Under the pieces are notes generated by a model. That model saw nothing but the letters and a program-made list of their open reading frames with translations, did no database searches and was not told the DNA's origin. This document shows positions 8,500 through 17,081 of a DNA stretch of 64,000 nucleotides, one piece after another (within the stretch, counting starts at the first letter, position 1; the number at the start of each line of letters is the position of its first letter). The stretch lies in contig JADJYE010000003.1 of the NCBI GenBank assembly GCA_016719945.1, positions 62,001 to 126,000 of the forward strand, written 5' to 3'. The position numbers and the translations under genes are program-made. This DNA comes from Polyangiaceae bacterium. Lineage in GTDB: Bacteria; Myxococcota_A; Polyangia; Polyangiales; Polyangiaceae.

Positions 8500-9269
8500 G
8501 GATCGAAGTCGTTCTTAGGCTTGGGCTTGCCCGGCTTGCCTGGCTTGCCCGGCTTGCCCGGCTTGCCCGGCTTCTTGTCCTTCGCGCAGGCGCCGGCCTC
8601 CATCGCGAGCAGCTCCGCGGCGGCGCCACTGTCGACCGCGCTCGCCAGCAGCACCACGAAGCGCAGCGCCTGACCCGATTCACTGCCGGCTCGAAGCCGC
8701 GACTTTTCGAGCATCTCCTTCGCCGCGGAGAGCTCGATCTTCACTTGGTCGCGCGTGGACGCGTCCGCGATGTCCGTGTCGACCTCTTTCTCGAGGGACG
8801 CGAGCGTCTCCTCCAGGTTCGCGGCCTCCCGCGCGAGGCCGTCGAGCTCGTCGCCCCGCTTGATGCCGCCCTTGATCGCGTCCTCGATGGCCTTCGCGAA
8901 CGCCGCGGCCTCTTTGCTCTCCTCCGAGCCCTTCTTCATGATGAGCTTCGGCTCGGCGGCGACGACGACGAAGAACTTCCCGCCGTCCTTCTTGTAGTCG
9001 TTCGACCTCGCCTTCGCGGCGTCGATGGTGTCCTCGAGCTTCGCCGTCGACGACAGCCCGACCGCCTCGGCGACCTGCTTGCGGAGGTCCGACTCACCCG
9101 ACGCACCCTGCGCGCGCGTCGAGAGCTCGGACACCGACACGAAGAACGTGTCGTACTTCTCGGAGCCGGAGCTGTACGCCTCGCCCTTGGCGAGGTGTGA
9201 CGACGACGTGCCGAAACAACCCGCGGCCGCGAGCGCCGCCGCGAAGACCAGCGCGCTCAGGGACCGCAT
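8496..9269 (-). CDS. Predicted lipoprotein with Lys-Pro-Gly repeat tail
   Basis: The ATG at 9269 gives a lipoprotein signal peptide (AALAAAGC lipobox, Cys 17). The body is charged and helix-prone, with probable coiled-coil around LDGLAREAANLEETLASLEKEV, and contains a short hydrophobic strand FFVVVAAEPKL. The C-terminus is a Lys-Pro-Gly tandem (KPGKPGKPG and on) ending KNDFDP. The start overlaps the end of the upstream gene by 13 bases and the stop overlaps the downstream start. The family is not recognised. A surface or periplasmic location follows from the lipobox only. Confidence 0.75.
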   Translation of the reverse strand: MRSLSALVFAAALAAAGCFGTSSSHLAKGEAYSSGSEKYDTFFVSVSELSTRAQGASGESDLRKQVAEAVGLSSTAKLEDTIDAAKARSNDYKKDGGKFFVVVAAEPKLIMKKGSEESKEAAAFAKAIEDAIKGGIKRGDELDGLAREAANLEETLASLEKEVDTDIADASTRDQVKIELSAAKEMLEKSRLRAGSESGQALRFVVLLASAVDSGAAAELLAMEAGACAKDKKPGKPGKPGKPGKPGKPKPKNDFDP

Positions 9270-10744
9270 CGAAGCACCGCTCCCCACATTTCGAAGCCTT
9301 CGTCCGCCGCCTGGAGGAACGCGACGGTCGTGTATTCGCCAGCGACCCCCAGCATCGCCTGGCCGAAGCTCCCGGCGGGGGGCGAGAGCGCGATCGGATC
9401 GCCGATCGCCTGGAACGTCTTGTCGTAGGTCTGTGCGCGAATCGCGCGCGCGCCCGACGTGCCCTCGGTCCACATGAGCAGCCAGCGTCCATCGGCGAGG
9501 CCGATCAGGTCGGGGGCGATCGCGTCACCGCCCGGGCCGTTGGCCGGGAGCTCGAGCGGCACCGGGTTCGTCGGGATCGAGCCCACCGGGCTCTTCGCGA
9601 GTGTCAGCCGCCACTCCTTCTTCTCGTCGGCCAGGCGCGTCTCGACGGCGTACGCGACGACGACCTCGGCGCCGTTCGTCCCTGCGCGCGGCTTGCCGTT
9701 GCGCTCCTCGGCGCCCTTGGTCGAGATCGTGCCCAGCTCACCCTTCGGCTTCTTGTCGGCGCCGAAGTATCCGGCGATCACGTCGTTGCCGCGGCGGAAG
9801 GTCAGCAGGAACGAGTCGCCGACGGCCGTGACCTGCTCGGCGGTGATGGGCTCTTCACCTTCGAGCTTCCACAGCGCCTCGACGGAGCCGTCGGTCGTGT
9901 CGGCCGCGCCGATCGAGCCTTTCTCGAGCACGAGATAGAATGGCGCAGCGGCGGCGACAGGCAAGTAGCCGCGCTCGCCCGACTCACCGACGTAGAAGGT
10001 CTCACCCGAGGGCGACACGCGGCTGATCTCGCTCTTCACCTCGCTGGTGAAGACGCTCTCGGCGGTCCCGGCCTTCGGATCGATGCGCAGGCCTGCGGCC
10101 TTGTTCTCGCCGAGCGCGAAGCCGAGGTCGATCGTGTCGCCACGCGGGCGCATGTCGAAGGGCACCGTCTTCGACGCGCTCTCCGCCCAGCGACGAGGCT
10201 GCCTCGTGACCCAGCAGGGCTTTGGCTCGGCGGCTGCCGCGGTCATCGCGCTGGCGACCGCGGTCGTGACGGGCATCACGCCAGGCTCGAGGAAGACCTG
10301 CTCGAGGCCCTCCTTCGCGGTCGGCTGGTTGCCGGCGCTCTTGAAGCCCGACACGCGGCCGACGAAGAAGAACACCACGAGGCCGATCACCCACGCTGCG
10401 CTCACGCCCAGCACCGCCGACATCGGAACCTGCATCGCCGGGCGCTTGAGCTGGAGCTCGTCGTCGTCGGTCTCGTTGCCGTCGTCGTCGTCGTCGCCGT
10501 CGCCGTGCTCGGTGACCGCGGTGCTGTCGGTGTTCTCGACGACGCGTGCGGCCTTTGCGGCGGCGGCGCGGGCCCCGGAGGTCGGGGCGTCGTGCGCTTC
10601 TTTTGCCTCCTCGGCTTTCAGTGACTTCGATTCCGGCGGCGCAGGATCTTTCGACGCGGCGGCGGAGTGGTCCGCGATGGCCATCTCGAGCGTGGGAGTC
10701 GGCGAGCGCGTCGGCAGCGGCTCGGCCGGTGCATCGCGGATCAT
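9257..10744 (-). CDS. Single-pass membrane protein with large extracytoplasmic domain, function unknown
   Basis: Residues 1-105 are cytoplasmic, Ala/Pro-rich and then strongly acidic (HGDGDDDDDGNETDDDE). One membrane helix follows (SAVLGVSAAWVIGLVVFFF). The remaining 350 residues look like repeated beta-strands, as in a beta-propeller or sensor domain (for example FYVGESGERGYLPVAAA and GLADGRWLLMWTEG). Its ATG overlaps the stop of the GYF-domain gene and its end overlaps the lipoprotein gene, so the three are probably made together. The topology suggests a transmembrane relay between the GYF protein and the envelope; this is inference. Confidence 0.7.
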   Translation of the reverse strand: MIRDAPAEPLPTRSPTPTLEMAIADHSAAASKDPAPPESKSLKAEEAKEAHDAPTSGARAAAAKAARVVENTDSTAVTEHGDGDDDDDGNETDDDELQLKRPAMQVPMSAVLGVSAAWVIGLVVFFFVGRVSGFKSAGNQPTAKEGLEQVFLEPGVMPVTTAVASAMTAAAAEPKPCWVTRQPRRWAESASKTVPFDMRPRGDTIDLGFALGENKAAGLRIDPKAGTAESVFTSEVKSEISRVSPSGETFYVGESGERGYLPVAAAAPFYLVLEKGSIGAADTTDGSVEALWKLEGEEPITAEQVTAVGDSFLLTFRRGNDVIAGYFGADKKPKGELGTISTKGAEERNGKPRAGTNGAEVVVAYAVETRLADEKKEWRLTLAKSPVGSIPTNPVPLELPANGPGGDAIAPDLIGLADGRWLLMWTEGTSGARAIRAQTYDKTFQAIGDPIALSPPAGSFGQAMLGVAGEYTTVAFLQAADEGFEMWGAVLRCGP

Positions 10745-12084
10745 GATCTCGGTGTTCTCCGCCGAGAGCGGCTTCGGATTGCGTCTTCCAGGTTCGTGGC
10801 GCGCTTCGCCTCGGCGCCGCCGGTCGGGCTCGCGGGCGTCGGTCGCGCGGGCTTCGCCGACTTCGCGGCCGCGGCGGGCGCGACCATCTCGAGCGTCTTG
10901 TTCTGCTTGGGGCGAGGCGGGGGGCCCGCCGGCTCACCGAGGTCGTACGCGGCGGGGACGGCGGTCGGCTCCAGCGCGGGGCTCGCGGAGAGGGCGGCGC
11001 TCGCCGCGGGCTCGGGCACCGCCGGCGCGGTCAGCGTGTCGGCGTTGGGCGCCGCGCCGAGATCGACGGACGGGGGCTGGGGCGTCGCGGCGCCGGGGCG
11101 CGGAGGAGGCCGCGAGGGGACCTTGGGCGCCGTCGAGCTCACAGCAGGGGCGGCCGGCGTGGCGCCGCCGCCCATGCGATCGGTGCGGCGGTGTGCGGGC
11201 GGAGGGGGCGGTCGCGAGCGACCCTTCTGCGGCTCCTCGGGCCCTTTGGCCGGCGCGCTCGCGGTGGCGAGCCCAGCGGCGCCAGGGCGCATGAGCGCGA
11301 GGTCGGTCTTCACGACGCCGATCTCGAGAGTGCGTTGGAGCCGCTGCGGAGGGGGAGGCGGCTCGCTCTTCTTCCTCTGGGGCGGAGGAGGTGGCCTCGA
11401 GCGCGGGGCGGACGAGGGCCCCTGCGCCTGGGCTACCGTCGCTGGGCGCGGCGCGAGCCCTTGCCGCTGGCCGATGCCCATCACCGTCGTGCGCTTCGGC
11501 GCGTCGTCCACCGTCGTGACCGCGGGCGGCGGCGGCGTGGGGATCAACGGCCTCGGCGCCGCGAGCTTGAGCACGTCGTAGGGCAAGCCCGGCGCGCGCG
11601 GGATCACGTCGGTCGCGTCGTTCCAGCTCTCCTCGTCGGCGAGCTCGGAGACGTTGGCCCCTCGCACCATCGGGAGATCGACCGTGTCCGGGGCTTCCGC
11701 TGGAGGCGGCGGGTGCAGCTCCTTCGAGGGCGGATGCAGGTCTCCACGGGCGATCGCCAGCGCCATCTCGACCTCGGCCGGCTCGATCCCCGTGAGCGTG
11801 CGCATGGCGGGCCGGCTCTTGGGCCGCCGCATTGGCAGCGGCGGCGGCGCAGAGCGCTTCGAGGGCGGTGAGCTCGCGCTGGCAGGCGGGACCGACCTGC
11901 GCGCGGCCGCGATCGCTGCGCTGGCGAGCTCGGCGACCGTGAACGCGGGCTGGCGGTCCATGCCGTCGCGCCACACGAGCGTCGCCGAGGGGAGCTTCCC
12001 GCTCGACAGGGCAGCCCTCAGCTCCTCGGTGCCGATGGCCTGTTCTACGCCGTGCTCATCGGTGAAGCGCCACGGTCCGCTCAA
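10741..12084 (-). CDS. GYF_2-like domain protein with Pro-rich tail
   Basis: Begins at TTG 12084, six bases after a GGGAGA site; no ATG or GTG fits the domain start better. The N-terminus (SGPWRFTDEHG, then SSGKLPSATLVWRDGMDR) matches the bacterial GYF_2 domain, which binds Pro-rich peptides or membrane partners. The rest (about 390 residues) is low-complexity Pro/Ala/Ser with Pro runs and basic patches, ending in an Arg-rich tail. It heads the four-gene unit with the membrane protein, lipoprotein and hydratase. Such proteins are frequent in myxobacteria; their biochemical role is not established here. Confidence 0.7.
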   Translation of the reverse strand: MSGPWRFTDEHGVEQAIGTEELRAALSSGKLPSATLVWRDGMDRQPAFTVAELASAAIAAARRSVPPASASSPPSKRSAPPPLPMRRPKSRPAMRTLTGIEPAEVEMALAIARGDLHPPSKELHPPPPAEAPDTVDLPMVRGANVSELADEESWNDATDVIPRAPGLPYDVLKLAAPRPLIPTPPPPAVTTVDDAPKRTTVMGIGQRQGLAPRPATVAQAQGPSSAPRSRPPPPPQRKKSEPPPPPQRLQRTLEIGVVKTDLALMRPGAAGLATASAPAKGPEEPQKGRSRPPPPPAHRRTDRMGGGATPAAPAVSSTAPKVPSRPPPRPGAATPQPPSVDLGAAPNADTLTAPAVPEPAASAALSASPALEPTAVPAAYDLGEPAGPPPRPKQNKTLEMVAPAAAAKSAKPARPTPASPTGGAEAKRATNLEDAIRSRSRRRTPRS

Positions 12085-12210
12085 CGAAACTTCTCCCGGC
12101 GGGCCGGTGTGACGACCCACGCCAGGGGATTGTACACGCGAACCGCGCGACCCCAAAACGTACCGCGCGGATCTTACGCAACCCGAGCGCGCCTTCGTCG
12201 ATGTGTAGGC

Positions 12211-12930
12211 ATGCCGCTCCTTCTTCGCGCCTTGGCGCTGGTCGCGCGTGCGGGGCTCACGGTCGTGGCTGATCTCGTGGGGCCCCGCGGCTGCGTTGCG
12301 TGCGACGGTCCGCTCGCCCAGGCCGCGGTGTTCTGCGGCGGGTGTGGGGTCGGGCTCGAAGCCTCCCGCCCCGACGGCGGCCGCTCCCTCGCCCCGTTTG
12401 CCTTCGGGGGTCCGTTGAGAGAGGCGATTCACCGGCTGAAGTACGGAGATCGGCCCGACCTCGCAGCCCCCCTCTCCGAGCTGCTCCGGGCGCACGTGCG
12501 ACGTGAGCCGGGCTTCTCGGACGTCGAGCTCGTCGTCCCCGTGCCGTTGCACCCTTCGCGGCTCGCCTCGCGCGGGTACAACCAGGCCGCGCTCCTCGCC
12601 CGAGGCGTGGCGAGGGAGCTCGCGCGGCCATGCTGCACGGGCGCGCTCCTGCGCGTCCGCTCGACCAGCGCTCAGGCCACCCTCGACCAGGCCGAGCGCC
12701 GGGAGAACGTCCGCTCGGCGTTCAGCGTGGTCGACGCGAGCGCCATCCGCGGCAAGTCGATCGTCGTCGTGGACGACGTGATCACGACCGGGGCGACCCT
12801 CGAGGCGTGCGCTGGCACCCTCGCGCTGTCGGGCGCGCGCGCCGTGCGAGGGCTAGCGCTGGCCCGCGCGGGGCGCGTCAGCGATCCCGACCGCGATCGG
12901 CCCCGCTCTTCACGCGGAAGCGAGCGATGA
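12211..12930 (+). CDS. comF: ComF family phosphoribosyltransferase-like protein
   Basis: Has the N-terminal zinc-ribbon of ComF/GntX proteins (Cys 28, 31, 42, 45) and a PRTase domain with the PRPP loop VVVDDVITTGAT at 187-198, plus the family block RGYNQAALLARGVAREL. ComF acts in DNA uptake in naturally competent bacteria; in many others its role is unknown. The ATG at 12211 is chosen because the ribbon begins soon after. It is read divergently from the GYF gene, and its last 53 bases overlap the end of the opposing endonuclease/phosphatase gene. Confidence 0.88.
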   Translation: MPLLLRALALVARAGLTVVADLVGPRGCVACDGPLAQAAVFCGGCGVGLEASRPDGGRSLAPFAFGGPLREAIHRLKYGDRPDLAAPLSELLRAHVRREPGFSDVELVVPVPLHPSRLASRGYNQAALLARGVARELARPCCTGALLRVRSTSAQATLDQAERRENVRSAFSVVDASAIRGKSIVVVDDVITTGATLEACAGTLALSGARAVRGLALARAGRVSDPDRDRPRSSRGSER

Positions 12931-13831
12931 GCGGGACGTGATCCGACAAGCCGTCGAAGTCCCCCGACGCGCCGAACGCGTGGGTCCCGTCGAGGTCGAC
13001 CCAGTCGACGCTCGGCGAGGCGTACAGGTGATCGATGTGCATCCGCAGGTTCATGAAGCCCGCCGTGGGGAAGTCGCGCGCGCGGGCCTCGTCGGCGCGA
13101 TGCACCGACTGGAAGGCGTCCGCCAGGCCGTGCTCTTCGCGCAAGAACCGATCGACCGGGGAGCCCGGCAGCGAGTTGAAGTCGCCCACCACGACGTAGT
13201 GATCCGTCTGCCGCTCACGTGAGATGAAGCTCGCGAGCTCCCTCGCCTCGCGCAGCTGGTTGTCGCCGAAGCCGAGCCTGAAGGGCTGCGTCCAGAAGTC
13301 GCGGGTCCAGAAGCTGGGCAAGCTCAGGTGTGTGTTGAAGATCTCGACCCGATCTCCGAGCCGGTTCTCGAACGCGACGTGCGCACAGATGCGCGTCTGC
13401 TTCAGCCGCACGAGCCGCGGCCGGTGCGTGATGTCGTAGGGCCGCTCGGCGTTGTGGGCGAGCACGGAGAGGCCTCGCTTCGCCAGCACCGCGAGGCCGG
13501 TCGTGTAGAAGCTCGTCGCCGAGGTCAGCTTGTAGTCGTGCGCGGCGAAGTAGAAGGCGTCGAAGCGCTCCTCTTTGCCCTGCGCCGCGAGCTCGTCGTC
13601 GAGCGCCTGTAGCAGGGAGTCGAGCTGCGTCGCCTGCGCGTCGTGCTGCACCGTGCGTCTGGAGCGCAGGCTGCGCGTCTCGACCTCCTGCAGGCAGACG
13701 AGATCCGGCATCGGATCCATCCGCGCGATCCGCTGGGCGATGCGCCGGACGCCGCGGCGAGTCGAGAACACTCCGCGCACGGGGTGCCCGAAGTACCGGA
13801 CGTTGTAGCTCATGACTCGCAGTTGACCCAC
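12878..13831 (-). CDS. Endonuclease/exonuclease/phosphatase family protein
   Basis: EEP fold hydrolase. The metal and catalytic motifs are SYNVRYFG near the start, LVCLQEVE, IFNTHLSLPSFW, VVVGDFNSLPGSPVDRFL and SDHVPLIARF near the end. No signal peptide is seen, so it is probably cytoplasmic. The substrate could be a phosphodiester, a phosphoinositide or a nucleic acid. The start is GTG at 13831 or ATG at 13813; both precede the first motif. The 3' end overlaps comF tail-to-tail by 53 bases, so the last residues of both proteins are encoded on opposite strands of the same DNA. Confidence 0.85.
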   Translation of the reverse strand: MGQLRVMSYNVRYFGHPVRGVFSTRRGVRRIAQRIARMDPMPDLVCLQEVETRSLRSRRTVQHDAQATQLDSLLQALDDELAAQGKEERFDAFYFAAHDYKLTSATSFYTTGLAVLAKRGLSVLAHNAERPYDITHRPRLVRLKQTRICAHVAFENRLGDRVEIFNTHLSLPSFWTRDFWTQPFRLGFGDNQLREARELASFISRERQTDHYVVVGDFNSLPGSPVDRFLREEHGLADAFQSVHRADEARARDFPTAGFMNLRMHIDHLYASPSVDWVDLDGTHAFGASGDFDGLSDHVPLIARFRVKSGADRGRDR

Positions 13832-13902
13832 GCCTCGCGAGCATGCGCAGCTGGAGGAGGATCGTCAATCGCGTCCGCGCGGGGCTTGTATATGCTCGCG
13901 TC

Positions 13903-14172
13903 ATGTCACGCACCGTCATTGTCTCGGGGGAGACGCTCGGGCAGCTCCTCGAAGCCCACGCCTCGATGGCGGCCTGGTATTACGAGCTCGCCCGCGTGAT
14001 CCGCGAGGGGGGGCCCATCCGCACGCCGGACGACGCCACCCGCCGCGCCTTCCTGGCCCGGCTCGCCACGGACTTTCCCGAGATCGCCGCGCACGCGCGC
14101 GCCATCGAGAGCCCCCGAGTCTACGTGCCACCCCCCCCGACCGTGTCCGCACCCAGCGCGCCATCCGAGTGA
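13903..14172 (+). CDS. Small hypothetical protein (89 aa)
   Basis: Starts at ATG 13903, soon after a TATATG-like hexamer, and ends seven bases before kbl, so it is probably its operon partner. It is a helical N-terminal part (SGETLGQLLEAHASMAAWYYELARVI) followed by a Pro-rich tail. No family is recognised. Codon use is like that of neighbouring genes. Confidence 0.6.
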   Translation: MSRTVIVSGETLGQLLEAHASMAAWYYELARVIREGGPIRTPDDATRRAFLARLATDFPEIAAHARAIESPRVYVPPPPTVSAPSAPSE

Positions 14173-14179
14173 GGCCCCC

Positions 14180-15368
14180 ATGTTCGACTCTGCCAGGAAG
14201 CACTACCTGAACACCCTCGAAGAGATCCGCGCGGCTGGCCTCCGCAAGGACGAGAGGATCCTGCTCGGTCCTCAAGGGGCGCGCATCACGACGCGCGCCG
14301 GCGACGTCCTGAACTTCTGCGCCAACAACTACCTCGGGCTGTCCTCTCACCCGCGCCTGATCGAGGCGGCGAAGCACGCGCTCGACACGCACGGGTTCGG
14401 CCTGTCGTCGGTGCGCTTCATCTGCGGCACTCAGGATCTGCACAAGCAGCTCGAGGCGACCGTCTCGCGCTTCTTCGGAACCGAGGACACCATCCTCTAC
14501 TCGTCGTGCTTCGACGCGAACGGCGGGCTCTTCGAGACGCTGCTCGGCGAGGAGGACGCGATCATCAGCGACGCGCTGAACCACGCTTCGATCATCGACG
14601 GCATCCGTCTGTGCAAGGCCGAGCGCCACCGGTACCCGAACGGGGATCTCGCCGCGCTCGAGGACGCGCTGGTGAAGACGAAGGGCAAGCGCCTGCGCAT
14701 GATCGCGACCGACGGCGTCTTCTCGATGGATGGCTACCTCGCCAAGCTCCCCGACATCGTCGCGCTCGCGAAGAAGCATGACACGATGGTGATGGTCGAC
14801 GAGTCCCACGCCACCGGCTTCCTCGGAGCGACCGGCCGCGGCACCCCGGAGGAGCTGGGCGTGCTGGCCGACATCGACGTCATCACCTCCACCCTCGGCA
14901 AGGCCCTCGGCGGCGCCAGCGGCGGCTTCACGACCGGGCCGCAAGGAGATCGTCGATCTGCTCCGCCAGCGCTCGCGGCCGTACCTCTTCTCGAACACCG
15001 TCGCGCCGCCGATCGTCGGCGCGAGCATCGCCGCGTTCGAGCTGATCGAGTCAGAGGGGCACCTGCGGAACAAGGTCATGCAGAACGCGCGCTCGTTCCG
15101 CGCGAAGATGGCGGAGGCGGGCTTCACCATCAAACCCGGGATTCACCCGATCGTGCCCATCATGCTCGGCGACGCGCGCCTCGCGCAGCAGATGGCCGCG
15201 CGCCTGCTCGAGGAGGGGATCTACGTCATCGGCTTCTCGTTCCCGGTGGTCCCCAAGGGCGAGGCGCGCATCCGCGTGCAGCTGTCGGCCGCCCACGACC
15301 CCGAGCACGTCGATCGCGCCGTCGAGGCCTTCGTGAAGGTCGGGCTCGAGCTCGGCGTCTTGTCGTAG
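14180..15368 (+). CDS. kbl: 2-amino-3-ketobutyrate CoA ligase, interrupted by a +1 frameshift
   Basis: PLP enzyme that cleaves 2-amino-3-oxobutanoate with CoA to glycine and acetyl-CoA in threonine breakdown. Frame one covers residues 1 to about 252, with NNYLGLSSHPR, the DESHATGF aspartate region and the PLP lysine in STLGKALGGASGG. Frame two resumes with RKEIVDLLRQRSRPYLFSN and runs to 15368. The switch falls at the GGG at 14936-14938. Removing one G restores TTGRKEIV and a 395-residue protein, matching the normal length of about 398. No tdh gene is nearby. It is either a true recent frameshift or a base-calling error; as written it is not intact. Confidence 0.92.
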
Positions 15369-15392
15369 CGGCTACTCCCTTGGAACCAGGGA

Positions 15393-16487
15393 CTACGGGG
15401 CAGGCGGGATCGTCTGCTTCGGCATGTCCTTCAGGCATTTGTCGAGCGCGCCCTGGAGGTGCGCGTTCGAGGACGGCAGGCGCGGCTTGCCCATCACGTC
15501 GACGAGCAGGCGCTCGAGGATGTTCTGCTGCGGACCGAAGGTGATGAACACCACCATCGCGCGGCCCTTGATGTTGTCGAACGGCACCCCGCCGCCGCGG
15601 CCCTCGTTCCAGGCGCGCGAGTCGTGGCTGTTGTCTCGGTTGTCGCCGAGCACCCAGACCTCGCCCGCCTTCGAGGTGTACTCCTTGTGGTCCTGGCCGC
15701 AGATGCCCGAGAAGCAGCTCATGCCTTCGGCGGTGCAGTCGCGGTGCGTGGAGCAGGTGGTGTCGCTGGGCGGGCGGTTGTGGAGCGTGAAGTAGGCGCG
15801 CTCCTGGAGGTACTCGATGTAGAGCTCCGACTCCTTACGGCCCTCGCCCTCTTGCGCGAACGTACCCACGTGACAGTGCGGGACGAGCCAGCCGTTGATG
15901 ATCGGCCGCCCATCGACGATCTCGAGCCGATCTCCCGGCGCCGCGATCACGCGCTTGATGAAGTCTTGCTCGGGGTTTTGCGGGTATTTGAAGACGATGA
16001 CGTCGCCCCGCTCGGGCGGCAGATCGGAGAAGAGGCGGCTGTCCGTGAACGGCAGCAGCGGCCCGTACTTGAACTTGTTGACGAAGATGTGGTCGCCCAC
16101 CATCAGCGTGGGCACCATCGAGCTCGACGGGATCTTGAAGGCCTCGATGACGAAGACGCGCAACAGGAGCGCCACGCCCACGGCGATGGCGATCGACTCG
16201 GCGTACTCGCGGATCTCACCCTTGCGCCAGCGCGAGAGGTGCTCGCCGACGAGGCGCTCGGCGCGCGAGTGAGCCTTCTCGAAGAGCGGCGCCACGAACG
16301 GCTCGGTGCTCATGGCCGCCTCGAGGTCGTCGAGGCCCTTGGTGAGGTCTTCGCGCTCGGCGCTCGTGAGCTCCTTCTCGACGTCGCGCCGCCGGGTCTT
16401 GAGGATGCGTCGCGCCTCCTCGAGCAGCGCGCCTGCCTCTTCGAAGCGGCTGCGCAGCTTCGCGGGGACGTCTCGCCGGCCGCCCAC
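15393..16487 (-). CDS. lepB: Signal peptidase I with N-terminal coiled-coil extension
   Basis: Cleaves signal peptides of exported proteins at the outer face of the inner membrane. The Ser/Lys dyad is visible: Ser 123 in IPSSSMVPTL and Lys 178 in DFIKRVIAAPGD. Later boxes include WVLGDNRDNSHDSR. A membrane helix (about 96-115) precedes the serine. Residues 1-90 are an unusual charged, helical extension before the first helix. A loop with four cysteines (CSTHRDCTAEGMSCFSGIC) lies in the periplasmic domain. The start is GTG at 16487. It is probably co-transcribed with the two-helix protein upstream. Confidence 0.93.
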   Translation of the reverse strand: MGGRRDVPAKLRSRFEEAGALLEEARRILKTRRRDVEKELTSAEREDLTKGLDDLEAAMSTEPFVAPLFEKAHSRAERLVGEHLSRWRKGEIREYAESIAIAVGVALLLRVFVIEAFKIPSSSMVPTLMVGDHIFVNKFKYGPLLPFTDSRLFSDLPPERGDVIVFKYPQNPEQDFIKRVIAAPGDRLEIVDGRPIINGWLVPHCHVGTFAQEGEGRKESELYIEYLQERAYFTLHNRPPSDTTCSTHRDCTAEGMSCFSGICGQDHKEYTSKAGEVWVLGDNRDNSHDSRAWNEGRGGGVPFDNIKGRAMVVFITFGPQQNILERLLVDVMGKPRLPSSNAHLQGALDKCLKDMPKQTIPPAP

Positions 16488-16526
16488 GCCCGCGGCCGCC
16501 GACAGCGGAAGATCGTGGCGGAAGCG

Positions 16527-16979
16527 TCACAGCACCACGGCGAACGCCGTGAAGAACAAGATCCCCGCGGGGATCTTCTGCTCGCTGATGATCGCCGGCA
16601 GAACCCCCACGGGGCCGCCGTCCGGGTTGCGGGTCGCCAGCCACACGGTGAAGACCGAGAGCGCGAGCGGCAAGGCGATCATCCACGCGAGGTAGAAGCC
16701 GTAGCGCGCGAGCGGATTGGACGGCCCGCGTGGGTTGCCCGACGGCCGCGAGGGCTCTTCGGTGGGCGCCGACCCGCCGTTGTCGTCGGCCTCGGGCTTC
16801 GGGCGAGCGGCGCGCGACTTCGCGGCGCTCTTGGCACCCGAGGAGGTTCCCGCGCGGGCGCTGGCCGTCCGATCCTTGCTGCGCGAGGTGGAGCGCTCCC
16901 CGGCGGGGGGCTCTGATGTCCCCGGCTCCTTGGGCGGCGTCGAGCCTTTGCCGCTCGGTTTCTCGCTACTTTCGGTCAA
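16527..16979 (-). CDS. Two-helix membrane protein with disordered N-terminus, unknown function
   Basis: About 90 residues rich in Ser, Pro, Lys and Glu are followed by two hydrophobic helices (FYLAWMIALPLALSVFTVWL and the C-terminal AGILFFTAFAVVL). The best visible start is TTG at 16979 without a clear ribosome site, so the start is uncertain. The stop lies 39 bases before lepB on the same strand, which suggests joint expression. No family is recognised. Confidence 0.6.
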   Translation of the reverse strand: MTESSEKPSGKGSTPPKEPGTSEPPAGERSTSRSKDRTASARAGTSSGAKSAAKSRAARPKPEADDNGGSAPTEEPSRPSGNPRGPSNPLARYGFYLAWMIALPLALSVFTVWLATRNPDGGPVGVLPAIISEQKIPAGILFFTAFAVVL

Positions 16980-17081
16980 AAGGGGACTCGGTTGGGCCCC
17001 TCGGGACCCGGGAGGCGCGTCAACGCAAGCCCTGATCTAGACGGCTGGCTCCCCCACCGCAACTGCTACCCTTCGACTGGG

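Noticed and set aside
15369..15392. Inverted gene-end motif (ctactcccttggaaccagggacta) as a copy of the dispersed repeat
   Set aside because: It shares only a few bases with the flank of the 62226 copy; too short and not at the right position.
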